A DNA stretch of 64,000 bases from Neofusicoccum parvum (GCA_020912385.1 CP087209.1:2356001-2420000), one strand, 5' to 3'; positions 47,749-59,177 are shown, counted from the first letter of the stretch. Notes: generated by a model from the letters alone, not told the origin. Program-made: numbers and translations.

Positions 47749-48384
47749 CTACTTGGTGCCGTTGCCCACCGCCGCGGCAAGGTCCGCGAGAGCCTCGCGC
47801 CGCTTGAACTTGGCGTCCTCGATCACTCCTGCATGGTGCATCACTGTCAGCGGCTATTCTCCGACATGCGGCCTGGGTGCATATTCCCCGACATCGCAAT
47901 ATGGCCCACATACCGGCATCAGCATCGCTGGAGAAATTGCCCGTCCACTGGATGAACGTGTGGCCCTCGTGCTTGCCCGACGTGATGGGGAACAGCCGGA
48001 CCGTGCTGACGGCGGATGAGTAGCTCAGCTCCGGAGAGGCGGTGATGACCGAGTAGGTGATGAAGTGATCAATCGACTGTGCAGGGAGCACCCCGTTAGC
48101 AATGGTATTCCCAGAAACGCATAGCGCCGCAGCGATGCAGCCGTTCACCCGGCAATGCCTACCGAGTGCTCTTCCTGCTTGACCTCCAGGACGGTGCCAT
48201 CCTTGAAGCTCCACTTGAACACGTCCGTCTCCGGCGAGGCTCCCTTGACGTACTCGCTCTTCTGAAGCTTGGTCCAGAACTTGGCGAAGTCCTGAAGCTT
48301 GACCAGGTGCCAGACCGACGACAGGTGAGCCTCGATCACGGCCGACTCGACGACCGACGTGGATGTGGGGATGCGTGCAGACAT
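47749..48384 (-). CDS. SRPBCC/Bet v 1-fold small protein
   Basis: Three exons (48384-48163, 48076-47914, 47828-47749) encode 154 aa. The sequence starts MSARIPTSTSVVESAVIEAHLSSVW and continues with VWHLVKLQDFAKFWTKLQ. Strand-rich segments (DGTVLEVKQEEHS, DHFITYSVITASPELSY) and a final helix (KFKRREALADLAAAV) follow. This beta-alpha order with a long C-terminal helix is the SRPBCC (polyketide cyclase/START-like) fold, which binds hydrophobic ligands. No signal peptide is present. Splice signals are good (branch GCTAACG, acceptors GCACAG and ATGCAG). Ligand unknown. Confidence 0.82.
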
Positions 48385-49154
48385 GTTGATGCGTGATGCT
48401 GGTGCTGTCAGTGGTAGAGTGGATGCAGGAGTGAAGTGCGGTTGCAATGGCAGCTGAGAGGTGGAGGGCGAGGCCAGCTTCCAAACTTTTGCCAGCTATG
48501 ACGTTAGCTACGACCCCGCAACCCCAATCCGGCAAGCGAGGGCTTGCAGTCTTGGGAGCAAACGCTATCGAGCTTGCCCTCAAATGAAGCAATCAAAGAG
48601 CGTTCGCACCTGGTTTCCATTAAGCATCACCAGGTAAGCATAATCATCTGAGGGGTTTCAATCGCACGTTGTGCATCTAGAACGCGAGACCAGATTTTTC
48701 TGGTCGCTGGACCCTCCCACCCCGCCAAGGAACGATAGGATTAGCTGTCAAAACACCATGATCGGCCCAGTCTACTTTCCTGCTGCATTCGGATCTGATG
48801 GCACGTTTGCGAGATCACGTCCTCATCTCGTGCATCCGCACCGGCGAGGCTCCTGCGCATTCACACACTGACCAACACGTATGACGTCTTTTCCACCCCG
48901 TGGAGTGGTAAGACCTGGCGCTGATATTTCGATCTGGGTGCGCATCCTAATCACCACGCTGGTCTTCATCTCTTCCCGCACCATGCGACGATCACATTTA
49001 AGCATCATTATGAAGCATATTTTTCCAAAGGAAATCGAATTTTTTTGTGCTTTTCTCTTTTCCTGGAAGCAAGAACTGAAGAGACTACCTAAACGCCTGG
49101 TATTACATTCCTTTCATGATCGTGATCATGTTCCTGTGAGCTTCCTACTCTTTC
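48385..49154. other. intergenic, no gene seen
   Basis: This holds the SRPBCC gene promoter and the 3' flank of the Hsp20 gene. No exon was recognised. The stretch around 49000-49060 is T-rich. Confidence 0.55.
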
Positions 49155-50111
49155 CTACTCGATGTCGACTTTCTTGATCTCGACATAGTCCTTGTCCAGC
49201 TTGGGGACTTCGACTCTCAAGATGCCATCCTCCAGCTTGGCCGTGAATGCATCGTCATCGACCTGTGCCGGGTTGGCGCGCGAGCCAAGCCTGATCTTAC
49301 GCTCGAAGGGCCCGACCTTCCTCTCGTTCAGGGCCAGAGTCTTGATGAAGTCCTCATCGCCAGGGCGGTGGATGACACCAGAGATGCTGAGTTCGCTCTT
49401 CTCGGCGTCCCAGCTGACGCCAACATCTTCCTTCTTTGCACCGGGGAGGGAGACGTGGATTACGTACGCGCTCTCAGTGTCAAAGACATCGGCTTCCGGC
49501 TGGAAGTCGTCCTGGCCATTTTCCCGTGCTTCGCCGTTGTTGTTTCCGAAAAGCTCCTTCTGGAATGCTTCGGCAAGACCGCCAAAGCCCCAGGGCCCCA
49601 TCGAGAATGGGCCTTGGCCCCAGCCGCCGCGACCCCAGCTGCCGGCACGTCCTCCGCGACGTCCGCAGTGGCCACGACGATGATGGTGCGGGTGAGGCGG
49701 CCCGTCGCGGCGCGGCGATGATTCCTCACCTTCTTCGCGAGGTTGGGCGGGATCTTCAGCGTTGTATTCCGGAGGAGGTGGTGGTGGTGGGTGGCCGTCA
49801 TGATGAGGCGGCGGCGGGGGACCTCCATGGTGGGGAGGCGCGGGGTGGCCCTCAGGGTGTGGAGGTGGCGGGGGTCCGTGTCCGTGACGACCCCAGTGTG
49901 GAGGAGGACCGCGATGCCAGCCACGGGGACCGCCAGGGCCCATCCAGGGAGAACGACCCCATCCACGAGCGCCTTCTTCGTCAGACGAGCTCTCACGGTT
50001 TTCCGTAGAGGGCCCGCCGAAGAAGGGGTGGTTGTTGGGGCCCGAGTTCTCAAGGCCGGCGACAAAGTCCCAGAAGGGCGCGGATTGATTTACGTACCGA
50101 ATGGAAGGCAT
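49155..50111 (-). CDS. Hsp20-family small heat-shock protein with His/Pro-rich arm
   Basis: A single exon of 318 aa. The alpha-crystallin domain occupies about residues 203-318 ([25 protein letters not shown], then [11 protein letters not shown], then [15 protein letters not shown]). It ends EIKKVDIE, as in fungal Hsp30-type proteins. Small heat-shock proteins hold unfolding proteins as ATP-independent chaperones in the cytosol. Unusually, residues about 64-150 are a Pro/His/Gly-rich stretch with around 16 histidines ([24 protein letters not shown]), unlike ordinary family members. A minus-strand TATTTAAG (50184-50191) lies about 75 bp upstream. Confidence 0.93.
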   Translation of the reverse strand: MPSIRYVNQSAPFWDFVAGLENSGPNNHPFFGGPSTENRESSSDEEGARGWGRSPWMGPGGPRGWHRGPPPHWGRHGHGPPPPPHPEGHPAPPHHGGPPPPPHHDGHPPPPPPPEYNAEDPAQPREEGEESSPRRDGPPHPHHHRRGHCGRRGGRAGSWGRGGWGQGPFSMGPWGFGGLAEAFQKELFGNNNGEARENGQDDFQPEADVFDTESAYVIHVSLPGAKKEDVGVSWDAEKSELSISGVIHRPGDEDFIKTLALNERKVGPFERKIRLGSRANPAQVDDDAFTAKLEDGILRVEVPKLDKDYVEIKKVDIE

Positions 50112-50183
50112 GTTGATGAGGGATTGATAGAAGTGGGTGAGTGATGATGAGATGATGGGCCTATCTGTGGGGATTTGCAGCTG

Positions 50184-50191
50184 CTTAAATA
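50184..50191 (-). promoter_or_regulatory. TATA box of the Hsp20 gene
   Basis: TATTTAAG on the minus strand, about 75 bases upstream of the ATG at 50111. I looked for heat-shock elements (alternating GAA/TTC) just upstream and found none that is convincing. Confidence 0.5.
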
Positions 50192-51861
50192 GACGGTGGG
50201 CTCGGTGTAGGACAGTAGGTAGACAGGGACGCGTACGCACCCTCGTCGCCACTGAGCTCGGTCGAAGCTCCAGGCAGCAGAATTATCGGCGTTCGTCAGG
50301 CCCGAACCACCAATCTCATGCCTAAGCAAGAAGAATATGCGGGAAGGAGCAAGAAGGTGCTCGAGCTAGAGGCTACCATGTGCCACGCACACACAGCTAG
50401 AAGCGCTACGCAAGATAGTTGGCTGAGGATGGGTGAGCAACGAGGCGTGTGGCGCATGGGCGTTGCGCCCAGTCCATAGATCGACCTGTGTGGCGCAGAC
50501 GTGGCAAGAACACCGACCTCCGAGGGTGTTCGGAGACTCATTCTGGGTGCGCAGCGTCGAGCTCGGCCTCGGTGATAGGCGGATGGTTGAGTCACAGCTT
50601 GCGACAGATGCGTTGCGGTGTGCATGATTGCGCAACACAACTGGCAGGGTATGAGGGTTTGCGGTGGCCACCGGCAAGAGAGCGAAAGTTGTCGGCTCAA
50701 GCCACGACGCCTGTCCGCCAGCAGCCCTGGCCCGCGCCCGGCCCGAGCACGCACGTGACAGCCTCCGGCCCTACGTTTCGCCGGCACTCTCTCTAAAGAA
50801 AATTTCCGCACAACTCTTTCAACACCCAGACAAAGCACCACGCAACTCCAGCCTCGCGCCGTATCGAGCTCGTCCCGCACACAGGAGGTTTCATAATGAC
50901 ATGAGACTGCACTTGCATCCCCTGGCGTCGGGCTTGACGGCCTGACCAGATCCTGAAGTCCCGGCATGGAACCTGCCTTGCGCCGCCAGGCAGCAGCTTT
51001 TCTGACGCCGGAAAGTCTGGCCTCGGGCAGACTCCGTCCTTAAGCGGGCAACCCGGAGCCTGTCTGGAAAGCAACACACACAATGCGTGACTCTGTGGTA
51101 TGTCTATCTCCCTTCTTCCTGCCCTTCCCTCAAATGATGAGTCTATTGCAAAAATTATAACAGACCTGTTCCGAACCAATAATGTGGAGGAACTGCTTGG
51201 AGACCTTCTGATATTTCACCTCTCAAATGGAATCTTGTTCGCGCTTCTCCGTCGACGGATGGCTAACATGTTCCACAGCCATTTAGGAACTAGCGACACG
51301 CTGCCCAATGTCTGGTCCTCAATACCATGATACCGGTCCACCGAGCATCACCTTTCTTTGTGAGATGCAGACTGGCGCTAAACCCGTACTCGTTCTACCA
51401 TAGGCCCCACGCACTGATGACCAAATCTTGGCAATGCCCCAACAAGACCGAGGATCAGTGCGGCTACCGGCCATTGCAGCTAAACTTAGCCTACTGTCTT
51501 TGTTCCAACGTTCTCAACATGTGCTTCCTATTCCATGGTGGCGATGCGAAGTCCTTTCTTTGACAAAAGCTCTTCCGCCAAGGAGGGATAAGCTCCTATC
51601 GGACTCTTTGTCCACGTCATATGGCGTTGCTAATCTTAGAAATGGATGCTGGCTTCAAAGAGTTGAATGCGATTGTCCAATGAACCTTGAAGATTCTTAG
51701 TCAAATATAAGATATGAACAATTCCTCGGTCAATTCATGCGGTCTTTCCCGTTTGTTTGCAATCTGTTTCTGTTGTTGACCAACAAACTTAACCCACATT
51801 CTTTTGCGTCTCCACTCGTTCCCCTTCAGTACAGTATCCTGGTGATACCAACGAATTCAGC
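50192..51861. other. intergenic between divergent genes, no gene seen
   Basis: About 1.7 kb separates the Hsp20 promoter from the next start codon. ORFs here lack features. The last 150 bp before 51862 is T- and C-rich, as in a fungal leader. Confidence 0.5.
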
Positions 51862-54516
51862 ATGACGAGCAGCAGAAGAAACTCATTTGGCGATTTGGAG
51901 AACCCATTCGCGAATTTGAACAATTCCCTCGGCGACTGGACGATTCCCGAAAACTGGGCCCTCTATGACGGTCACGATTTCACTTACGATCTTAATGATG
52001 CTAATGTCCTCGGGCAGAATCCCACTAGCAGCAGGAGCAGGCTTTTTTCCATTCCTTCAGATCCTAAGGAGCAACCTACACAATCGGTTTCCCGCGCTGA
52101 CTCAGCTCCCAAACTAGCCAGCCAGATTAGAGATCTGGCTTGGCTGGAGGACATTAACGAAACCCTAGGCCTTTCTACGGATGACCGCCCCAAAACTCTT
52201 CCAGGAACGACTATCTCTGAGCCTGCACCGCACTTCTCTCTTCCTACATCGTCGAATGTCTATCCTGAACCGGAGAGCTCTTTTCGACCTTCGGAATCTC
52301 CTTACTTCGCCGCTCTGCAGCAGAACGCTATTGTCACATATTCCGGCTTTAACGACACACATCAAGCAAGTACACAGGCAAGTACGGCATTTGCTAATTT
52401 TGGTGCATCCCAGCACAACCCACCGTTGACGCTGGAGCCTTCCACCACCTTCACGACTGCTCCGTTCTATACCAGTTCGTCTACAGCTCCTCGTCCAATG
52501 GCAGCTCCGGTAAGTAGAGGTAGCTCCTTTAGCCGCGAGGAGATCAGGCGCCGGTCTTCAAACTCCACCAACAGTGACGGATACACAGCAGCGCTGCCTA
52601 CACAGGCCTACAGGAGGGAGAAGCCAAAGTTCGATCCGAAGCACCCGTGGCATCGCATCAACACAACCACTCGTGGAGTCACAAAGCGTTCTGGAAAGAT
52701 CAACCAGTATGAGGCAGAGAAGATGTACAAGCAAGGCTTGAAGAATCCCTTTGGTACATGGCGTTCGCCAAACTACAAGTTCGAATATTATGAGCACGGC
52801 GAGCTGGCCAAGCTGGAGTACACTGCTGAGGAGATCAAGGACTTTATCTACCACCATCCTGTGAACAGCGACAGCAAGCTCCGAATGTGGATCCAGAAGA
52901 CGCCAGCTGATTCAGGACGCCGGTATGCGACCCCCACGCTCGCCAAGTGTCGCTTCAGCGGCTGCCCATCCCGCACGGCTGGCTTGAACGGCACCATTTG
53001 GAGCGGCCACATGCGCGTTGCTTTGGACGAGAGATCCTTCAAGTACCAAGAGAAGGCAGACCCTTTCTACATGGCTGGCTACTTCCATCTGTACTGTGTT
53101 GAGAAGTTCCTGGATCTGCCCGAGATCTGCACTCTGCCCAACGTCGAGGTCCTTGCGGATATGCGTCAACTGGCGAACGAGCCAAACATGAAGTGGAGTG
53201 CTTCGCTGTCGGCTGTCAAGGAGGGAATTGTGGCCCAGCGTTTCATCCAGTCATGTCGTAAGGGTCGTAGCCGCATCCGGGACTTTGAGGCGTACCCTCG
53301 TCCGCACACCACGCTTCCAGGCGCCGACAAGCCCCACGAGCTCATGCTTAACTACCGCATGCAAAAGGTCAAGGAGGGTGACCGTGCGCGGTCGTCGAAA
53401 GTGTCGCTAAACAAGCGCCCGCAGCGAGAGACGCAAGTGAATGTCAACCTCGGAGACCTGGAAGTCGCCTGCCGGGCCAAAATCGCCATGAGAAAGCCTC
53501 AGCCTGCGCTGCAGTCCAGGGCGAAGCGAAGACAGCGCAGATCTTCTTCTTGGATCAGCGAGGTTGACAGTGACTACGTTTCGGAGGACGAGCCCCCAGA
53601 GAGGATACGGAAGAAGCGCCGGGTCGAGGAGCATGGCCCCGGCGCAGTGGCAGCGGAGCAGAGGCACCAACAGGCGATGGCCCCGGCGACACCGGCGGTC
53701 CAATTAGCGCGCCAGCAATCCATCAACAACACCGCCTATTTAGCACTCGGCGCTGGCTATCCGGAGTACGCGTGGCCCCAATATACTTCAGATCCCACAG
53801 CTGCTTCAACAAGCGCCCCTGCCCCTACTTTCGCCCCGGCTGCGAACGCACCAGCTTCCACTCAAATTTCCACACCGTCAATCGCTCCCGACGACCTCGC
53901 CGCCCTGCTCGATTTCGCCACCGCACCTTCTGAGCAGCCGCTGCCGCTGCTGCCAGACTACCCGCCAATCGCCAACGGCTCCCCCGCCGATCACACCACC
54001 GTCGTCCGCCGCGACCTCGCCATCCCGGACTCCTGCTCCCTCACCGCCGACTTCACCCTGGCCAAGCCGACCAAGCGCGCCGCCGCCGACGCCGAGTTCG
54101 CTGCACAGTCGCCCTTCAAGCGCGAGCGCCTCTCCACCGCCGCCGAGCTCCACAGCATCCCGCTATCCGACATCTCGGCCAACGTCCCGCCGGCCGCGCC
54201 CGTGCGCCGCACCGATGCCGGCGGCGTGGTCGACGAGGAGGTCAGCCCGAGGAGCAAGAGGGTCTCGGCCGGCGCGGAGGCGCCCGGGCGGCGGCGGAGC
54301 GGGAGGTTGAGCGAGAAGTCGGCGGCGGTGGTGGTGGTGGTTGCGGACAACGGGGGTCGGAGGCGGTCGTCGAGGTTGAGCGGGACGGGGAGCGTCAGCA
54401 CTCCTCGTAGTGGGTGTGGTAGTGCTGGGCGGAGGGGGAGTGGCTGGAGCAGTGGGAGTGAGGTTGGTGGTGGGCGTGGCTCGTTGGGGTCGTTGGGGTC
54501 GTTGTTTGGGTTTTGA
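51862..54516 (+). CDS. large uncharacterised nuclear-type protein
   Basis: An intronless frame of 884 aa. Residues 1-255 are Ser/Thr/Pro-rich and disordered. A conserved-looking core from about 261 to 470 includes PWHRINTTTRGVTKRSGKI, KNPFGTWRSPNYKF, HHPVNSDSKLRMWIQKTPAD and CRFSGCPSR. GHMRVALDERS and HLYCVEKFLDLPEIC follow. The spacing of Cys and His (C-x4-C, then GH, then H-x2-C and C) could bind a metal. I recall similar cores in uncharacterised ascomycete proteins but know no function. Basic clusters near 552 (RAKRRQRRSSS) and 580 (RIRKKRRVEE) look like nuclear localisation signals. The tail is Ala/Pro- then Ser/Gly-rich. A DNA-associated role is plausible but unproven. Confidence 0.85.
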   Translation: MTSSRRNSFGDLENPFANLNNSLGDWTIPENWALYDGHDFTYDLNDANVLGQNPTSSRSRLFSIPSDPKEQPTQSVSRADSAPKLASQIRDLAWLEDINETLGLSTDDRPKTLPGTTISEPAPHFSLPTSSNVYPEPESSFRPSESPYFAALQQNAIVTYSGFNDTHQASTQASTAFANFGASQHNPPLTLEPSTTFTTAPFYTSSSTAPRPMAAPVSRGSSFSREEIRRRSSNSTNSDGYTAALPTQAYRREKPKFDPKHPWHRINTTTRGVTKRSGKINQYEAEKMYKQGLKNPFGTWRSPNYKFEYYEHGELAKLEYTAEEIKDFIYHHPVNSDSKLRMWIQKTPADSGRRYATPTLAKCRFSGCPSRTAGLNGTIWSGHMRVALDERSFKYQEKADPFYMAGYFHLYCVEKFLDLPEICTLPNVEVLADMRQLANEPNMKWSASLSAVKEGIVAQRFIQSCRKGRSRIRDFEAYPRPHTTLPGADKPHELMLNYRMQKVKEGDRARSSKVSLNKRPQRETQVNVNLGDLEVACRAKIAMRKPQPALQSRAKRRQRRSSSWISEVDSDYVSEDEPPERIRKKRRVEEHGPGAVAAEQRHQQAMAPATPAVQLARQQSINNTAYLALGAGYPEYAWPQYTSDPTAASTSAPAPTFAPAANAPASTQISTPSIAPDDLAALLDFATAPSEQPLPLLPDYPPIANGSPADHTTVVRRDLAIPDSCSLTADFTLAKPTKRAAADAEFAAQSPFKRERLSTAAELHSIPLSDISANVPPAAPVRRTDAGGVVDEEVSPRSKRVSAGAEAPGRRRSGRLSEKSAAVVVVVADNGGRRRSSRLSGTGSVSTPRSGCGSAGRRGSGWSSGSEVGGGRGSLGSLGSLFGF

Positions 54517-55360
54517 GGGGTAGGTTCGTTGCGCTTGGTGTTGTGGGACTTGGGTGGTTTGTTTCTGGCTGGTGTGGCATAGCGTGGCGTTGTGTGGTGT
54601 TTGCCTTTCTTTGTTTGTTACCTGGCCCTGGTCGTCGTGGTCATGGATTCGTGAGGTTGGTTGTGCTCCGAGGTAAGTAAATAGGTGGGTGTCTCTTCCT
54701 TATTCAACGTACCTGTCAAATGTCTCTGCGTATCACGTTCATTTTGTCGTCTCACATATGCCGTTTCCTCTTGTGTCAATTGCCTCCATGCGCCGCAATG
54801 CGAGTTCGGAGAACACAGCTTTCCCATCGTCACCTCGCTTCTTGCCACTGAATTTGGGGCTTGGCCGTAAACGATCAGTAAATGTCCTGATTCTTCCTGG
54901 TGAAGCATTCTATGATTACGAGGCTCTATAAATCTTCTAAGATAGTTCCAACTCCATAGCTGGTTGTTGAGGAGCAGTGGCTTACGGGTCTATGCCTCAC
55001 TCCAAGACCTCAAGGCGTAATATCGAGGGGTCTGTAAGTTATGAGGGTTTCCCGATTCGGCCGACACGTCGCTGTCGATTCGATTCCTAGCGTAGGCGAG
55101 TTCATACTTCGGTTCCTGCTCGTCCGATCTGCTTAAACGGACTCGGGGGTTGCTTTTTTGCCTTCATCCGTCACAGATCTTCTCCGGCAACGCCTCTTTG
55201 CATCGCAGAGCGACTTAACTACATGCATCTCACTATCGCTGCTCAACCGGAACACTTTTTCGAGATGTGAGACGTCTTTATCATTGTTGTTCATATGCAT
55301 CTCTGTACTCTTGGTATCTTCCATCCTCCCAACAATCCTCACATGTCTCCAAAGCATTGC
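54517..55360. other. intergenic between convergent genes
   Basis: The 3' ends of the uncharacterised gene and the beta-glucosidase face each other. The first part is T/G-rich. No exon was seen. Confidence 0.55.
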
Positions 55361-57698
55361 TCAGGTCTTTTGGTAAACCTTGAACGCATTCACATACTCG
55401 AAGAAGCTCGCTTTGTAAAAGCGCTCCTGGGTCGTAAAGTTCACGTACTGAAACCAAAATGTTAGCAAGACCTACTCACACAGTCTCGGAAAACGTAATC
55501 TTCCTTACCTGCAGACCGAACTTGACATTGTACCCCGTCGTCCATTCCAGATTATCAATCAGGCTCCACGCCAGACACCCAATCACATCCACACCGTCCG
55601 CCAACGCCATCAAGATGGCCTGCATGTAGTCTCTGTAGTACGAGCTCCTGACCGGATCAAACAGGATATCCGCCAGGATGGTCTTCTGCTGCTCGAACGG
55701 CTCGCCGAAGCCGAACTCGGAGACGGCGATGCCACCGCTCGGCCTCCAGGTGTCCTGGATGTAGCGCAGGAACGTCGGCACCCAGTCGGTGGCCTTGTGC
55801 AGCCAGGGGGCCTGCGGGTCGGCGGCGGGGCCGACGTTCCAGCCGCCGCCGGCGCGCGAGTACGTGTAGGTGCTGTTGTAGCAGCCCGGGTAGAGCTCGT
55901 TGGAGGCGTTGGCGACGCAGGCGGCGATGCCGGCGTCGGGCGCCATGACGAAGTTGCTGGTGTAGGCGTCGTGCGCGAAGAAGTCGGCGGAGCCGTTGAG
56001 CGCGGCCTTCTCGTCCGCCGTGAACGCGGGGAGGAAGGTGGACACGTAGGCCTTGAGGTGGCGCGGATAGTCGCCGTCGATGAAGAGCGGGTTCGCGTAC
56101 CAGCCCTCGTTGAAGTCCCACGCGCGTTGCGTCGCTTCGGCGTCGGCGGTGCTGTTGGTCAGCGGGATCTTGTAGCCGCCGTTGTGCTTGAGCGAGACGG
56201 CGCCGGTGAGGTTGAGGTCTTCCTTGAAGAGACGGTAGGCGCGGGCGTGCGCTTGGAGTACGTGATGGCCGCACCAATAGGGTTGCTGGACGTCGGGGAT
56301 GTCTGTGGAGAGGAAATAGTTGTATGGCAGCGGATAGAACCCACAGAAGACGATAGGCTCATTGAAAGTGTACCTGAACTCAGAATCAGGCCAATGAATC
56401 TTCGGACTTTGAGATCTGGCAAAGGGAAAGTGATGCTCACCAGTATGGCACCTTGTCACCCCAGCGCTCGAAAAGCACCCGCGCGTACGCTACGTAGTCG
56501 TCGACAATATCCGGCGACAGCCAGCCACCATACTTGTTTTGGAGAAATAGCGGGAGGTCCCAATGGTAAAGCGTCACCGAGGGCTGGATGCCGTACTCGA
56601 TGCAGGTGTCAATCAGATCGTCGTAGTGTGCGAGCCCTTGCTCGTTCACCTCCCCCGCGCCGAAAGGAAAGACGCGCGCCCAGGAAATGGAGAAAGAGTA
56701 CACTTTCACCCCCATTGCCGCGATGCGGGCGATGTCTGCCGATTGACGAGCGCGTCAGTAAGGGAATCCAACCACGCTGTAAGACTGCAGAACTGCGGTC
56801 TCAGTTTTGACGCGCGTACGTGCATGCATGCTCACCTTCTTTGTACAGATAGTACTCATTGTCCGAAACGTCGCCCGTCTCGTTGGTGGTGATGTACCCG
56901 TTCACTCTGTGTGCGAACACGTCCCAGATCGACGGGCCTTTACCCTCGTCTTTGGCTGCGCCTTCCACCTGGTAGGATGCGCTCGAAACGCCCCACCAGA
57001 AATCAGACGGGAACGACCAGCTCTCGTTTCTCGTCTGCAAGGGGACTTCCTGGCCAGTTGGATAGGAGGGATAGTAGAGACCCGGAGGCGGGATGAGGGA
57101 GGAGGACGGGACAGGCGTCGCGGAGACGGTGGTATTGATAGCGGCGGTGCTAATGGGACCAACGAAGATGTTCCAGTAATCTGGTTGTATGAGTGATCAG
57201 CAATTACTCGCGACGTACTGCATCGCGTCCTTCTGGGTTTTCAGGCGTGATGGCGAGTGCTGGGAAAAGAGACACCGGTTTGTGAGAGAAGATAGACAAT
57301 TCAGACGAGGCGCATACAAGAATGTGTCAGAGACGCATAGGCGAACGCTGGAATATCCGGGTCCGCAGTGGGGAAAAACAAGCAATTCGGAGAATTTCAA
57401 GACACGGTAAATGAAAGGGACCCCGCATGCTTGTTACGACGACCACGCGTCACACAGAGAAAGAAGAAGCAAAGGCACGCAAGAGAAACGGGAAGGATAC
57501 AGGAAATAAGAGTAGCTCACCCTCCAGCGAGAAGCCAGCGGTCGTGGTGAACCCGCTGCTGCCACTAGCTGTTTGGGTCGCACTGGCCAACGTGCTGTAG
57601 GTGTCCGTTACAACAGCAGTGCTGCTGCTGGCGCCCTGTGCAACCGCCACTCCAGCAATCCAAACCGCACAACAGCTGTGACACAACGACGACCTCAT
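55361..57698 (-). CDS. secreted GH1 beta-glucosidase
   Basis: Five exons (57698-57521, 57180-56836, 56735-56441, 56373-55509, 55447-55361) encode 589 aa. The signal peptide is MRSSLCHSCCAVWIAGVAVA. A Ser/Thr/Pro-rich linker precedes the (beta/alpha)8 barrel, which starts FPSDFWWGVSSASYQVEGA, the GH1 N-terminal signature. The acid/base Glu is in YTFNEP, formed across the third intron. The nucleophile region reads GIAVSEFGFGEP: the Glu is present, but the usual TENG context is replaced. YHWDLP, DLIDTCIEYGIQPSVTL and CLAWSLIDNLEWTTGYNVKFGL complete the family pattern. It should release glucose or another sugar from beta-glycosides outside the cell. The 29-codon last exon is easily missed. Confidence 0.93.
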
Positions 57699-58271
57699 AC
57701 TGGCGGGCGAAAGCGACAAGTCGAGCGGCGCGGTTGCGAGCCTCAGCGTTCCAGCTGTTCCTCCGCCATTGTCACCCTCCAGCCCTCACTTTATAGCCGC
57801 GCCCATCGTGCGCCGCGTTGACGTACCGGCGGCGGGACTGTGCGGGGAAGACTGACAGGCTCCTGGCAGCGTGGAGCGAGAGCGAGGGAAAGTGCGGAGC
57901 CGGAGTGAGCTTCAACTGCGGGGTACGTGGGCGATGCTGCACCGCACATAGAGGGGAAGCGTAGTTGAGGCGCAAAATAACCGCACAGCAGGCTAAGATT
58001 GTGACGTTCGAAATGCATTGCAACGGTGGGATTGCCGGCAGACGCCCAAGTACCCCGGCTACGGCCGGTCGGAATCATCCCAGAGCTGCTGCAATGACCT
58101 CAGCTCTACGACGGGGCTTCCGGCCAGTACGACTGCAGTCGATTTCGCGTTTGCCTGCCCGAACCGCGTTGCGAGTTTGTTTCCGAGCGGTATGGGATGA
58201 CCCAGTGACGTCAGTGGGAGTGGTTTCTCACGCAACATAGTGACAACAGCCTCCGCAGATGAGTCGAAGTC
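57699..58271. other. intergenic before the tRNA gene
   Basis: This holds the beta-glucosidase promoter, then sequence up to the tRNA gene. No exon was recognised. Confidence 0.55.
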
Positions 58272-58350
58272 GGGCGGTTGGCGCAATGGTAGCGCGTTGG
58301 TTTTCGGATTTGATGCACCAAAGGTTGTGGGTTCGAGCCCCATGCTGCTC
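58272..58350 (+). tRNA. tRNA-Arg(TCG), probable, with 8-nt intron
   Basis: A full cloverleaf can be drawn. The acceptor stem GGGCGGT pairs with GCTGCTC using wobble pairs. The D arm is GCGC-AATGGTA-GCGC, and the anticodon stem TTGGT pairs with ACCAA. The T arm is GTGGG-TTCGAGC-CCCAT. The anticodon loop is 15 nt instead of 7. Placing an intron after position 37, as nuclear tRNA introns require, gives loop TT-TCG-G and an 8-nt intron (58308-58315). The TCG anticodon reads Arg CGA codons. Internal promoter boxes A (TTGGCGCAATGG) and B (GGTTCGAGCCC) are intact. A T6 run at 58361-58366 is the RNA polymerase III terminator. The fold is solid; the intron position and isotype are inferred. Confidence 0.75.
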
Positions 58351-58360
58351 GTTGGCTCGC

Positions 58361-58366
58361 TTTTTT
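58361..58366 (+). terminator. RNA polymerase III terminator of the tRNA gene
   Basis: A run of six T residues begins ten bases after the tRNA 3' end, the usual Pol III stop. Confidence 0.7.
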
Positions 58367-59177
58367 GGGCGCAGGACGCAGCGGGCTCTGTTTTGCTGGC
58401 CGCAGACGGGCGGTAGAGAGGACAGAAGCTGGCTCGACGGAGAGAGCGACAGCGTGGCTGCGGGTGCTCGGAAAAGCCGAAGACCCTGGGCGGGGAAGCA
58501 GCGGCTGACTCTGCCTGCCCGCTGGGCGAAAACATCCGCTCCTCCCGCGACACGTCGCCCGCTTTCTGCACCGCCGCTGAGACAACCACCCACCCCTCGC
58601 CACACACCAGCTGGAGGATCGCATGCGAACATCGAACAGTGATACATTTGAGTCCTAAATGTCGCTTGGGTATTGTTTCTAAGTTATGCAGCCCCCTCGC
58701 CTGCCTGCGCGCCTCAAAGCGCGGCGCGTTGATGACGCCGAATCCTCCGCTCCGTTCCTTTTGGACAATCCGCCGTTGTCTTTTAGTCCGCTGCCTGCAT
58801 GCCGTACCTTCGTCTTGTCGTTCGTCACACATCATGCTCTTATCATGCCACTAATCCGTAACCGCGTACAGCAAGACCGTCTACGTCGTTCCATGGGGCC
58901 CGCAGTCCACCAATCACCAGCTTCCTGGAAATGGAGGAAGGGGAAGATAAAAAAAAAAAAAAAGAAAGAGAAGGTAATGGGAGGCGCCAAAGGGCAAGAA
59001 ATATGAGTACAAGATTAAACGCGTCCAAGCACGAAAAAGAAAAGAGATGCAGATGACAACCAACGAGACAACCATCAGGATATCCGAAAATTTAATAGGA
59101 CATAGGCGTGCTGATTCTCCGATGGAGATGCAGTGATCTGAGATGGAACCCTTTTTTTCTCCTCTTTCCTGGACCGC
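58367..59177. other. intergenic, with A-rich tract
   Basis: This runs from the tRNA to the 3' end of the C2H2 factor gene. A long A-rich tract starts near 58950 (about 15 consecutive A after GATA). No gene was seen. Confidence 0.55.
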
